Source of the DNA: Aquimarina sp.
GTDB lineage: Bacteria; Bacteroidota; Bacteroidia; Flavobacteriales; Flavobacteriaceae
Direction: 5' to 3'
DNA: 8,850 nucleotides
NCBI GenBank assembly: GCA_002697475.1
Contig: NZVW01000118.1
Span: forward strand, 1 to 8,850
Shown one piece after another: positions 1 to 6,600 of the stretch; within the stretch, counting starts at the first letter, position 1; each line of letters starts with the position of its first letter. Both the position numbers and the translations under genes were made by a program. The notes below the pieces were generated by a model. That model worked only from the letters and a program-made list of their open reading frames with translations. It made no database searches and was not told where the DNA came from.

Positions 1-2
1 TA

Positions 3-260
3 TATATTAACAAAAAAGTTTGTAGATATTGTAATATAAATTCTATAATTATTTCTGGTGTGATTATGATTGTAAGTATTTATTTTTCAAATTATCTTCA
101 TTTTGAAAATTTTTCTGTAATGACGGGTCGAGGTGACAATCCAGATAAAGGCTCAGAACTAATTAAAATAATAACATTGGTTGTTGGAATTCTTATTATA
201 TTGTTAGGAACTTACCTGCGAATTAGAAAAGTTAAAAAACAATCTATTCATAACACATAG
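3..260 (+). CDS. small membrane protein, 5'-truncated by window edge
   Basis: The frame is open to the left edge of the window. The first possible start codons (GTG at 60, ATG at 66) fall inside a hydrophobic stretch, so the gene very probably begins upstream and about 85 C-terminal residues are visible. They show a C-x-x-C pair (codons at 21 and 30), then a membrane segment (SIIISGVIMIVSIYF), a short polar loop with GRGDNPDKGS, a second membrane segment (IITLVVGILIILLGTYL) and a basic tail (RIRKVKKQ). The basic tail suggests that the C-terminus is cytoplasmic. The C-x-x-C pair could be half of a small zinc ribbon whose other half is off the window, but this is inference. The TAG stop lies 25 bp before the next start. 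I do not recognise the family. Confidence 0.55.
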   Translation, partial: YINKKVCRYCNINSIIISGVIMIVSIYFSNYLHFENFSVMTGRGDNPDKGSELIKIITLVVGILIILLGTYLRIRKVKKQSIHNT

Positions 261-285
261 ATTATTTAAAAACCAATATTTGTAT

Positions 286-903
286 ATGGAAATCTTTACT
301 GGTGCAGTTGCATCCATCGCTGCCTTATTCACCGCGATGATTGGATTGCTTAAATTACCTGTTTTCAGTTTTATGGAGCATACACGCCATAAAAAAATGA
401 CACAACTTTTAAATACTAAAGAGGTCATTAGCCTTTTTGATAATTACGAAACTAATTTTAAAGACAGCTTTATAAAAGGTGATCTTACAGAAGATTACTT
501 TTATATGCGAACAGGGATCAGGACTAACGAAAAAAACATACCTAAATATGTTGCCCTAAAAAATAAACTGGGTAGGGACTATACCTGGGAGATCATCAAA
601 AAAGCTAAAATACATCTTGATACAGATCAGGATGACATATCCGTAACCATAAATCGACTTGCTAAAATCTATTATATCGTTGCTATGATATTGGTGATAT
701 TCTTTTTTGTTGTGCCCCTGATAGCTATGATCACTTCTGCAATTGAAATTGAGGATAAAAGCTTGGTATCCATACTTAAATTTTTATTTACGATATCATT
801 TCCTCTTATTTTTTCCTTTTTAGTATTAAAATCTACAGAGAGTACATCCTCTGCACGGATCATTGAAAAAAGGTTGAGCAGGTCTAAAGAAAATATCTTA
901 TAA
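286..903 (+). CDS. three-helix membrane protein of unknown function
   Basis: A 205-residue protein when started at ATG 286. A TTG two codons earlier is less likely. There is an N-terminal hydrophobic helix (about residues 5-28), a soluble, charged middle region (about 30-125) with many Lys, Asp and Glu, then two strong membrane helices (about 128-150 and 160-182) and a basic, Ser-rich cytoplasmic tail. The first helix could instead be an uncleaved signal anchor. I see no catalytic motif, lipobox or known domain. It follows the small membrane protein by 25 bp on the same strand and may be co-transcribed with it. A role for the central domain as a cytoplasmic sensor or adaptor would be speculation. 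Confidence 0.75.
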   Translation: MEIFTGAVASIAALFTAMIGLLKLPVFSFMEHTRHKKMTQLLNTKEVISLFDNYETNFKDSFIKGDLTEDYFYMRTGIRTNEKNIPKYVALKNKLGRDYTWEIIKKAKIHLDTDQDDISVTINRLAKIYYIVAMILVIFFFVVPLIAMITSAIEIEDKSLVSILKFLFTISFPLIFSFLVLKSTESTSSARIIEKRLSRSKENIL

Positions 904-909
904 TTTTCT

Positions 910-928
910 AAAAACGTAGAACATTTTT
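910..928 (+). terminator. weak candidate intrinsic terminator
   Basis: AAAAACGT (910-917), a 3-nt loop, then ACATTTTT (921-928). Seven of the eight positions pair, with one C/A mismatch, and the right arm supplies the T-run. It lies 7 bp after the stop of the preceding gene and before the beta-barrel gene. The stem has only two pairs outside the A/T tract, so this is a weak call. Confidence 0.25.
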
Positions 929-984
929 CCTCCAAACACACGATTCTGCAAAAAGCTAATTAACCAATAAATTTTTCACTCTGT

Positions 985-1557
985 ATGTCATCTAAAACTA
1001 CAAAAATCATATTTGCTTTTATCCTTTTCATTTTATCCGTAAATTTTACAAATGCTCAACCCAAAAAAGGAGAGTTCTTCAATGCGGCGATAGGAATAGG
1101 ACTTACCTCTCCTTATGAGGATATTGATGTAGGAGGCCAGGGTTTCTATGCTCAGGCAGAATACGTCTGGGGAATAAAGACCTGGTTTGGTGTTCGACCT
1201 TATGCAGGATTTGTGTTTACCTCAAAAGATAAAGATGTTGAAGAATCATTAAGGGAGTTTAAAGTCACTACGAATGCTTTTCTTTTTGGAGTAAAAGCCA
1301 GAATAGCGATTCCTATTCCATTTATAGCTCCATACTTTGAAACGGGCATAGGAGGCTCTATAGGGGCTTTTGAAACATATACTCCTTTAGTGAACAAAAA
1401 AGAAAACGGTTTACTAATGCATATCCCTTTTACAGTAGGACTAGCAATAGGAAAAAATCACGGTGTTGATCTGGCTTTTGTATATTACTTTCATGATTCT
1501 GTGGATCAGGTTGCAGGAGGTGTTGCAGTAGGTCTCTCTTTTCCAATAAACAAATAA
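985..1557 (+). CDS. outer-membrane beta-barrel protein (porin-like family)
   Basis: A 190-residue protein with a clear Sec signal peptide: basic N-terminus (SSKTTK), hydrophobic core (IIFAFILFILSV) and a probable signal peptidase I site after NFTNA (residue 24), leaving a mature protein starting QPKKG. The mature part alternates short amphipathic strands rich in Gly and aromatic residues (for example GFYAQAEYVWGIK, FGVRPYAGFVF, IAPYFETGIGGSIGAF, GVDLAFVYYF, GGVAVGLSFPI). This is the pattern of an 8-to-10-strand barrel of the OmpA/OmpW size class that is abundant in Bacteroidota. No TonB box or SusD-like partner is seen. The TAA is only 3 bp from the next ATG, so it is probably in an operon with the downstream lipoprotein gene. 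Substrate or function is unknown. Confidence 0.8.
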   Translation: MSSKTTKIIFAFILFILSVNFTNAQPKKGEFFNAAIGIGLTSPYEDIDVGGQGFYAQAEYVWGIKTWFGVRPYAGFVFTSKDKDVEESLREFKVTTNAFLFGVKARIAIPIPFIAPYFETGIGGSIGAFETYTPLVNKKENGLLMHIPFTVGLAIGKNHGVDLAFVYYFHDSVDQVAGGVAVGLSFPINK

Positions 1558-1560
1558 ATT

Positions 1561-2412
1561 ATGTACAAGATTTATATTCTAACACTAATAACTTTATGTT
1601 CTTCCTGCGCTCCTAAGTTGGGGTCAAAGATTATTTCAAAACAAGAACCTTTACCAGAATATGCAGAAATAGTTATACTTAACGAGAGTGTTAACATTAT
1701 TCCAGAGGGTATAAAAGTTGGAGAGGTATCCTCTACTGATAATGGGTTTTCTGTGAATTGCTCTTATGATGAGATCATAGAACCGTTAAAAAATATAGCC
1801 CTTCAAAATGGAGCTAATATTTTAAAGATAACCAGATTAAAAAATCCTGATTTAATGAGTACCTGTGTAAAAATTTATGCAGATATCTATAGAGTGGATA
1901 ATCCGCAATTATACGAATCTGAAATCATCTGGAGCCCATACCGAAAACTTACTTGGGATGATTTTAAAGGAAAACCTAAAGATGATGAGTTTAAAGACTT
2001 TGCAGCCGTGAGCAATTGTAACATAGGTTTTCGATCTAATCGGGTTACACTTTTAAAAAGTGCAAAGTTTTATGTAGAGAATAAATTTGATTGTTATAAC
2101 AGTTGGGTTAAACCAGAAGCTTTGGGAGATGATAGTTTATTAAAGCACGAACAAGGTCATTTTGATATAGCAGAAATATTCAAAAGAAAACTAGAATCTA
2201 AACTAACTTCAGAAAAAGTGAGCCTAACAAAATTTGAGGCTTTTGCCCAAAAAGCATTGGATCAAATTCATGAGGAGTTCTTAAAAGAACAGGAACTATA
2301 CGATCTTGAGACAAACTATGGTTTAGATAAAGCAAATCAAGAAAAATGGGAGGCAAAGATTGAAACAACTTTAAGAAAAAACCCCCGACAACTCCGAGTA
2401 ATCGCATTTTAA
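1561..2412 (+). CDS. putative lipoprotein with DUF922-like zincin (HExxH) domain
   Basis: A 283-residue protein. The N-terminus (hydrophobic residues 4-13, then CSSC with Cys16) looks like a lipoprotein signal. The lipobox is imperfect because a Cys occupies position -3. Residues about 35-112 form a small domain ending in GANILKITRL and STCVKIYADIYRV, a pattern I associate with Bacteroidota surface lipoproteins. Residues about 123-260 resemble the DUF922 family: the KLTWDDFKGKP entry motif, an AAVSN segment, the zinc-protease signature HEQGH (196-200) followed by FDIAEIF, and a C-terminal YDLET...Q..W helix. HExxH is the canonical metal ligand and catalytic glutamate of zincins, so peptidase activity is plausible but unproven. 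It sits 3 bp after the beta-barrel gene, which suggests a shared envelope role. It ends 21 bp before the convergent PIN-like gene. Confidence 0.8.
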   Translation: MYKIYILTLITLCSSCAPKLGSKIISKQEPLPEYAEIVILNESVNIIPEGIKVGEVSSTDNGFSVNCSYDEIIEPLKNIALQNGANILKITRLKNPDLMSTCVKIYADIYRVDNPQLYESEIIWSPYRKLTWDDFKGKPKDDEFKDFAAVSNCNIGFRSNRVTLLKSAKFYVENKFDCYNSWVKPEALGDDSLLKHEQGHFDIAEIFKRKLESKLTSEKVSLTKFEAFAQKALDQIHEEFLKEQELYDLETNYGLDKANQEKWEAKIETTLRKNPRQLRVIAF

Positions 2413-2433
2413 AAGTTTATAAGTAGATAAAAT

Positions 2434-3477
2434 TTATTTAATACCATTTAATTCTTCTAGTTTTTTGATTTCTTGGATAACAAAATCCCTATCGAATCTG
2501 TATTCTCTTTTTATGGATTTATACATCTCATCAAATAGTCTTTTTAGGTGATCATCAAGAAACTCATCATCCAAATGTGGATAATCAAAATTAACGTTAT
2601 AAATTGAAGTTATACTTTTCTGTCCTCCACTATTAACTATTCCCATTAAATTAAAATCACTTAGTAAAGTAAATAGTGAACGATCGTTAGTTAGAAAAAA
2701 GGCTTCCGTCTTTTCCTCAAAATATAAACTCATTGTATAGTTATTGGTGCAAACTCTGGCGTGCATAATGTCCCAAGCAGAACCCCATAATTTTTTTCGT
2801 GTTTGCCGGGCTTTCCCATCTAACCAGATCATCTTTCTAAAATTTGTAAGTCCTCCAAAAATTTTTAAAGCCAAATTAAATTCTATCCCAACCCATAAAC
2901 CAAGACTTTCAATCATCCATTGGGCAAATATTTCAATATTTTTTCTCGCATTATTCATTGCTAATCCATTCAATGATAACTGGCGAATTTTTAATAATGA
3001 ACAATAGGTGTTTAAAATCATCGGTTCTATCTGAAGCCATATATTAGAATTGGCGGAGAAATGATCATTTTCAGCAACAAAGAAATTTTTATGAAAATCA
3101 AAATTTTGTCGGTTGAAATATTTATCAGGAATTTTATTAAAAAATGATATGCGCGACATAAAATCAGTCATTTTTTGGTAATCCAACTCACCATTTTTCA
3201 AACATAATTCAATTATTCCCAAAATAGGATTCACTTCAATACCAGTCTTAGATATATACTTTTTTAGATGAAGGACTTTTTCTTTATTACAATTTTCTGC
3301 ATTCTTACCAAAATCAACTACCTTAATTACATTAAGGCAAACATTGCTGTCTAAAAAAATAATTGGGTTAATCTGATCATTAACTAAAGCCTTAACTTCT
3401 CTAGCACTTGGTAAATCACACTCACCTTGCTGATTAAAACTATAATAATGGGATTTATAAGGTTTCAGAGCACTCAT
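2434..3477 (-). CDS. PIN-like domain protein, putative nuclease
   Basis: A 347-residue protein that I do not recognise as a named family. It carries a convincing spread of PIN-type acidic residues. An early beta strand and first aspartate lie in PIIFLDSNVCLNVI (Asp43), then a glutamate in GIIELCL (Glu90), a late Asp in WGSAWDIMHA (Asp236), and the typical terminal motif AFFLTNDRSLF with Thr263-Asn264-Asp265. PIN domains use such an acidic cluster to bind Mg/Mn and cleave RNA or DNA. At 347 residues it is much longer than VapC toxins (about 130). The extra length is a mainly helical insert between Glu90 and Asp236 plus a charged C-terminal tail. No antitoxin-sized gene is adjacent. It begins 42 bp after the integrase stop on the same strand, so it looks like cargo of the integrative element, possibly read from the same promoter. 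A defence or RNA-decay role is inference. Confidence 0.7.
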   Translation of the reverse strand: MSALKPYKSHYYSFNQQGECDLPSAREVKALVNDQINPIIFLDSNVCLNVIKVVDFGKNAENCNKEKVLHLKKYISKTGIEVNPILGIIELCLKNGELDYQKMTDFMSRISFFNKIPDKYFNRQNFDFHKNFFVAENDHFSANSNIWLQIEPMILNTYCSLLKIRQLSLNGLAMNNARKNIEIFAQWMIESLGLWVGIEFNLALKIFGGLTNFRKMIWLDGKARQTRKKLWGSAWDIMHARVCTNNYTMSLYFEEKTEAFFLTNDRSLFTLLSDFNLMGIVNSGGQKSITSIYNVNFDYPHLDDEFLDDHLKRLFDEMYKSIKREYRFDRDFVIQEIKKLEELNGIK

Positions 3478-3519
3478 CTTTTTTATTTATCAAGCCTGAT
3501 ATTATTTTCAAAAGATCTT

Positions 3520-4683
3520 TTATATTTCCGGCAATTCAGAAACTGCATCCTTATCATCTAATAACCCGAGTGATTTGAGGTAGCGTTCTGTCATAAGCAT
3601 ACTGGAATGCCTACACATTTTTTGAATTTTGCGAATATCTTTCTCCTTTTGATACCAATTAACCACAGCGGTATGCTTAAACCCATATAGAGTGTAATCA
3701 TCACTAAGCTCAAAATAATCTTTGACTTTCTTAAAATGTTTGCCCATATAATTTTCACCCATTTTAGTTGCTGAGGGATGTTTGTTAGCTCCAAATAAAA
3801 AATCATCAACGTGGTAATCCTCTAGCTTCATTTCTAAAATAACTTGCTTTAAAGCAGGAACTATAGGTATAACATCTCTTTTCTTGGTTTTACTTGTTTG
3901 ACCAGCCACCCAAATCAAATCCTTTTTTAGGTCAATATCACCTACCTTTAATCGTCTTATCTCAGATAAACGCATAAAAGAATAGTACACAAAGCAAATT
4001 ACTTTCCATAGATATGGATCGTGTGCTAATACATACTCCTTGATATCGGCAATTTGTTCGTTGGTGAAAGGTTTGTTTTTTGTTCCGTATTCTTCGGGTA
4101 GTTTATCTATCTTATCAAATGGATTCTTCCCCTCAACCCACTCTTGTTTTAAACAAACATTATAGAAGGTTTTAAGAACACCTAGGGTGTTGTTATATGT
4201 TTTAGCACTGTTTCTTCTTTTAGTGAGCAGATACATAAAATATCCTTGAATGATGTTGTGATCCAAATCTCCAATCCAAATATTATCTAAGCCTTTACCT
4301 TCTAGCCACCTTAGGAAACGTTCCAGAGTGTTTGTATAAAATTCGATTCCTCGTTTATAAAGTTTCTTTGCCTTTTTTAATTCAATAAAATTATTGGCTG
4401 CTTCCCTTACGGAATAAATCCTATCGGAGGTCTTTTGCTCTTCTACAATTTGCGCGGAGGCCTTTTTTCTGTCAATATGATATCCGTCAGCTAAAAGCCT
4501 ATTGATCTTATTGACCATGTCCTTTGCATAGGCCTTCTGTTCTGCTTCAGTTTTATATTCCTTGGGGATATATCTTCTTTGTCTTACCAGATCATTCTTT
4601 TGAACATCCCAGACATAGAACATTATATAATTGCCTTTTGCAGCTTTTGACTTGACCAGACGTGCCTTTTTAAATTTTTGCAT
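3520..4683 (-). CDS. tyrosine recombinase / site-specific integrase
   Basis: A 387-residue phage/ICE-type integrase when started at ATG 4683 (MQKFKKARL). The frame extends upstream to a TTG at 4794, but that codon lies inside the terminator hairpin next to the tRNA fragment, so the shorter form is preferred. In order: an N-terminal arm-binding domain (about 1-75), a SAM-like core-binding domain (about 91-185, from SVREAANNFIELK), and the catalytic domain. Visible catalytic positions are Arg238 (FMRLSEIR), a Lys in TSKTKKR (about 265-267), the box normally HxxR here present as YGFKHT (Lys336, His337), His359 (CRHSSM) and the nucleophile Tyr368 (ERYLK). The Y/K form of the second box is, from memory, common in Bacteroidota integrases, so the enzyme looks intact. 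It cuts and rejoins DNA at att sites. It lies directly 3' of the tRNA remnant and is read in the same direction, the usual tRNA-int layout. Confidence 0.95.
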   Translation of the reverse strand: MQKFKKARLVKSKAAKGNYIMFYVWDVQKNDLVRQRRYIPKEYKTEAEQKAYAKDMVNKINRLLADGYHIDRKKASAQIVEEQKTSDRIYSVREAANNFIELKKAKKLYKRGIEFYTNTLERFLRWLEGKGLDNIWIGDLDHNIIQGYFMYLLTKRRNSAKTYNNTLGVLKTFYNVCLKQEWVEGKNPFDKIDKLPEEYGTKNKPFTNEQIADIKEYVLAHDPYLWKVICFVYYSFMRLSEIRRLKVGDIDLKKDLIWVAGQTSKTKKRDVIPIVPALKQVILEMKLEDYHVDDFLFGANKHPSATKMGENYMGKHFKKVKDYFELSDDYTLYGFKHTAVVNWYQKEKDIRKIQKMCRHSSMLMTERYLKSLGLLDDKDAVSELPEI

Positions 4684-4766
4684 ATCTTCGTGAATATACT
4701 TTGGTACCAGACCAAATATACTATAAACTGACGACTTTACTGCCGACCCGTGACGTGAAGAAATAG

Positions 4767-4802
4767 AAAACCCTTTGTAATCTACTGAAAACAAAGGGTT
4801 TT
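4767..4802 (-). terminator. intrinsic terminator of the tRNA locus, part of the att region
   Basis: A perfect 12-bp inverted repeat: AAAACCCTTTGT (4767-4778) and ACAAAGGGTTTT (4791-4802), with a 12-nt loop. Read on the - strand it follows the tRNA 3' remnant by a few bases and ends in a T-rich run, as expected of a tRNA terminator. It also ends in T's on the + strand, so it could act in both directions. The TTG at 4794, the furthest-upstream start possible for the integrase, falls within the stem. Confidence 0.75.
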
Positions 4803-4808
4803 TATTTG

Positions 4809-4823
4809 TCGGGGTGGCAGGAT
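4809..4823 (-). other. tRNA 3'-end fragment (probably tRNA-Pro), putative attachment-site core
   Basis: Read on the - strand this is ATCCTGCCACCCCGA. It fits the end of a tRNA: the last two T-loop bases AT, the 3' strand of the T-stem CCTGC, the 3' strand of the acceptor CACCCCG, and discriminator A73. G72 with A73 implies a C1-G72 first pair, which is the hallmark of bacterial tRNA-Pro. The 5' part of the tRNA is absent: on the - strand the preceding bases are unrelated, and no D-arm or anticodon arm is present. This is what remains when an integrase recombines at a tRNA 3' end. No second copy of the 15-mer is visible in the window. Confidence 0.65.
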
Positions 4824-4946
4824 GATAACTAAACCGCCACTATGCAGTAAAATCAACACTTTCAGAAGTAGACTAAAATAGTGTGAACCGAATTGTAGAC
4901 CTATCTGTTAGTTTGAAATAGTATTATTTATCTGAACGTCTTACTA

Positions 4947-4982
4947 CAAATTTACGATTTTAACTCCATTAAAACCAGTCAA
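4947..4982 (-). promoter_or_regulatory. candidate Bacteroidota-type promoter toward the integrase
   Basis: On the - strand there is an exact match to the -7 consensus TAnnTTTG (TAAATTTG, 4954 to 4947), with a TTG at 4982-4980 as possible -33 element. The 25-bp spacer is longer than the usual 19-22, which weakens the call. Transcription would cross the tRNA remnant and its terminator before reaching the integrase start at 4683. Confidence 0.3.
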
Positions 4983-5001
4983 TTTGCATCAAATATTATG
5001 A

Positions 5002-5199
5002 TTAATCTATTAAATATTTGTTGACAATTTCTTCTTCTATTCCGCTGTATTCAACGAATTCTTTGATTGTAACAAATTGGTAAGATTCCTTTCCAAAGTA
5101 GTTTCTAATATCGTTTAAAAGCTTACGACCATAGCGTTCACTACGTCCTGTGATACGCTGAATATCTTTTGGGTATATGCAAGCTCTTTTTGGGGTCAT
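5002..5199 (-). CDS. small helix-turn-helix DNA-binding protein
   Basis: A 65-residue protein, MTPKRACIYPKD..., with a probable helix-turn-helix at about residues 9-34 (KDIQRITGRSERYGRKLLND) and a second compact helical part (VTIKEFVEYSGIEEEIVNKYL). The basic first helix pair with GRSERYGRKLL looks like an excisionase or MerR-type recognition helix, but the family is not named to my knowledge. I recall near-identical small proteins in many Bacteroidota genomes beside the gene type found at 5420-6175. It is divergent from that cluster, with 220 bp of inverted-repeat-rich DNA between. The simplest role is a local regulator of both promoters. An excisionase or recombination-directionality role is an alternative, given the integrase 319 bp away. 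Confidence 0.75.
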   Translation of the reverse strand: MTPKRACIYPKDIQRITGRSERYGRKLLNDIRNYFGKESYQFVTIKEFVEYSGIEEEIVNKYLID

Positions 5200-5225
5200 A
5201 ATACTTTATCTATGCTTTATCCGTA

Positions 5226-5266
5226 CATCATCCATACTTCATTATTTTATGATTATGGTGATGATG
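5226..5266 (+). repeat. imperfect inverted repeat upstream of the DUF5675 cluster
   Basis: CATCATC (5226-5232) pairs with GATGATG (5260-5266). The stem continues with CATA (5233-5236) against TATG (5254-5257) across a 2-nt bulge, leaving a 17-nt A/T-rich loop. That gives eleven pairs in total. It abuts the longer inverted repeat starting at 5267, so the two form a back-to-back pair in the divergent promoter region. Confidence 0.45.
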
Positions 5267-5316
5267 CGTTGTTAAAATGTTGACAACACGATAGTGTTAT
5301 CAATATTTTAATGACG
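5267..5316 (+). repeat. long inverted repeat (23-bp stem) in divergent promoter region
   Basis: The two arms 5267-5289 and 5294-5316 pair along 23 positions around a GATA tetraloop (5290-5293). There is one C/A mismatch (5284/5299) and three G-T pairs (5279/5304, 5271/5312, 5270/5313). The loop-proximal core is TTGACAACAC against GTGTTATCAA. All three G-T pairs are wobbles only if the + strand is the RNA, while the single mismatch would be a wobble on the - strand. It may be an operator for the divergent helix-turn-helix protein, a structured leader RNA, or a DNA hairpin used by a mobile element. Confidence 0.6.
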
Positions 5317-5353
5317 TTTTTGGTTGTATCGGAATGGATAACCGAAAACGGAA

Positions 5354-5383
5354 TTGCTTTTTTAACAACGTGCCATAAAATTA
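5354..5383 (+). promoter_or_regulatory. candidate promoter of the DUF5675 cluster
   Basis: TTG at 5354-5356, then a 19-bp spacer, then TAAAATTA at 5376-5383. This compares with the Bacteroidota -33 TTG / -7 TAnnTTTG consensus: spacing is ideal, but the -7 element has two mismatches. It would put the transcription start near 5390 and leave a leader of about 30 nt before ATG 5420, with both upstream inverted repeats outside the transcript. Confidence 0.35.
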
Positions 5384-5419
5384 CGTGATTTGGTTTCATT
5401 AATCAAAAAACGAATTATT

Positions 5420-6175
5420 ATGGCAAAACAAACTGGTATTATTAAATTGAAAGGAACTATCGGTGGTATATCCTTTTACAAAACGACTGACGGACATCTT
5501 GCACGTGAAAAAGGTGGCGTAGATGCCAATCGTATTGCAAACGATCCTGCGTTTCAGAGAACACGTGAAAATGGGTCTGAATTTGGACGTGCTGGTAAAG
5601 GTGGTAAGCTCTTACGAAATGCGATTCGTATTCTTTTGCAAAATGCAAAAGACAAACGTGTGGTTTCTCGTTTGACCAAAACTCTAGTAGCAATCACCAA
5701 AACAGACACTACCAATGAAAGAGGATCTAGAACACTTCAAGATGGGAATTTAAGTCTGTTAGAAAGCTTTGAATTCAATTTAGGTGGAAAGTTAGGTACA
5801 ACACTTTTTGCTCCTTTTACGAATGCTTTTGACCGTGTTTCTGGTGATGCTACGGTTAACCTTGATGCATTTTCTCCAACGGTTAGGATTGCAGCTCCGA
5901 CTGGAGCAACTCATTTTAAAGTGGTAATGGGAGCTTCGGAATTAGATTTTGCAAATGAAACCTCAACATTTGAAAATGATGAGACTGCCATTCTGCCTTA
6001 TTCTGCTGCTGATACCGCAGCTATTGCCTTGAGCGCTTCATTGACTGCTAACTCAACTTTGCCTGTTGTGCAAGTGTTGGGAATTGAGTTTTACCAAGAG
6101 GTAAACGGACAAATGTACGAGCTTAAAAACGGTGCTTACAACGCATTAGCAATTGTTATTGTAGATACTCCGTAA
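5420..6175 (+). CDS. conserved Bacteroidota protein of unknown function, first gene of DUF5675 cluster
   Basis: A 251-residue protein started at ATG 5420 (MAKQTGIIKLKG), preferred over a TTG ten codons upstream. There is no signal peptide or membrane helix. The N-terminal 90 residues are basic and rich in Gly and Arg (GTIGGISFYK, DGHLAREKGG, then FQRTRENGSEFGRAGKGGK, LLRNAIRIL), which suggests nucleic-acid contact or assembly. The C-terminal half (about 118-250) is Ala/Thr/Val-rich and beta-like (VRIAAPTGATHFKVVMG, LPVVQVLGIEFYQEVNG, KNGAYNALAIVIVDT), reminiscent of a structural or Ig-like fold. I recall this family as common in Bacteroidota beside the same helix-turn-helix and DUF5675 genes, without an assigned function. 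The stop is 2 bp before the DUF5675 ATG, so translation is probably coupled. A virion or particle subunit is one guess; nothing here proves it. Confidence 0.8.
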   Translation: MAKQTGIIKLKGTIGGISFYKTTDGHLAREKGGVDANRIANDPAFQRTRENGSEFGRAGKGGKLLRNAIRILLQNAKDKRVVSRLTKTLVAITKTDTTNERGSRTLQDGNLSLLESFEFNLGGKLGTTLFAPFTNAFDRVSGDATVNLDAFSPTVRIAAPTGATHFKVVMGASELDFANETSTFENDETAILPYSAADTAAIALSASLTANSTLPVVQVLGIEFYQEVNGQMYELKNGAYNALAIVIVDTP

Positions 6176-6177
6176 GT

Positions 6178-6600
6178 ATGGAATTAGTGCTGTATAGAGC
6201 CTATTTTGAAGAGGGCACCAATGGTGCTCTCTTTAATTCTGATAAGTTTCTTTGTCATACTATCGAATTGCCCTGGAACGATAACAAGCGAAATACCTCC
6301 TGTATTCCTGAAGGCACTTATGAAGTTGAGCCTCGTTTTTCAAAACGGTTTAAGCATCATTTGATTTTGAAGGATGTAAAAGGTAGAAGCTTTATTCTGT
6401 TTCACCCCGCAAATGATGCCTTAAAAGAGCTTCAAGGGTGTATTGCTCCAGTAACTTATTTGGGTGGTATCGGAAAAGGCATTTATTCTAAAAAAGCTAT
6501 GCAAAAACTGTTGTCTTTGGTGTATCAAGCTAAAGACCGAAAAGAAACCATTTTATTAACTATTAAATCACAGAATTATGAACATTGTAGAACGTTATAA
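6178..6600 (+). CDS. DUF5675 family protein
   Basis: A 140-residue protein matching the DUF5675 pattern: an early LCHTIELPW segment, CIPEGTYEVEPRFSKRF (about 42-58), then FILFHPANDALKELQGCI (72-89). His76, Asn79 and Gly87-Cys88 are the notable conserved residues. The order His...Gly-Cys near an Ile resembles the active-site arrangement of YkuD-type L,D-transpeptidases. A thiol enzyme acting on peptidoglycan is therefore a reasonable inference, not an established fact for DUF5675. There is no signal peptide, so export would need another route, such as a holin-like partner. It begins 2 bp after the preceding stop, and its last 23 bp overlap the next gene, which starts in another frame. The two small membrane proteins that follow suit a lysis-type or secretion-type cassette. 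Confidence 0.8.
   Translation: MELVLYRAYFEEGTNGALFNSDKFLCHTIELPWNDNKRNTSCIPEGTYEVEPRFSKRFKHHLILKDVKGRSFILFHPANDALKELQGCIAPVTYLGGIGKGIYSKKAMQKLLSLVYQAKDRKETILLTIKSQNYEHCRTL

Noticed and set aside
2413..2433. Bidirectional terminator between the convergent lipoprotein and PIN-like genes
   Set aside because: The 21-bp gap contains no stem with G/C pairs, and none could be constructed without using coding sequence.
3510..3521. 12-bp palindrome AAAAGATCTTTT at the integrase stop codon
   Set aside because: Short, A/T-dominated and without a T-run beyond its own arm. It is likely chance and too weak for a terminator call between integrase and PIN-like gene.
4868..4921. Repeated GTAGAC and AAATAGT words upstream of the integrase as possible arm-type binding sites
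   Set aside because: Only two copies of each, six to seven bases long, with inconsistent spacing. This is not distinguishable from chance in A/T-rich DNA.
5002..5199. Antitoxin of the PIN-like protein
   Set aside because: It is 1.5 kb away, separated by the integrase and the att site, and is paired by position with the DUF5675 cluster.
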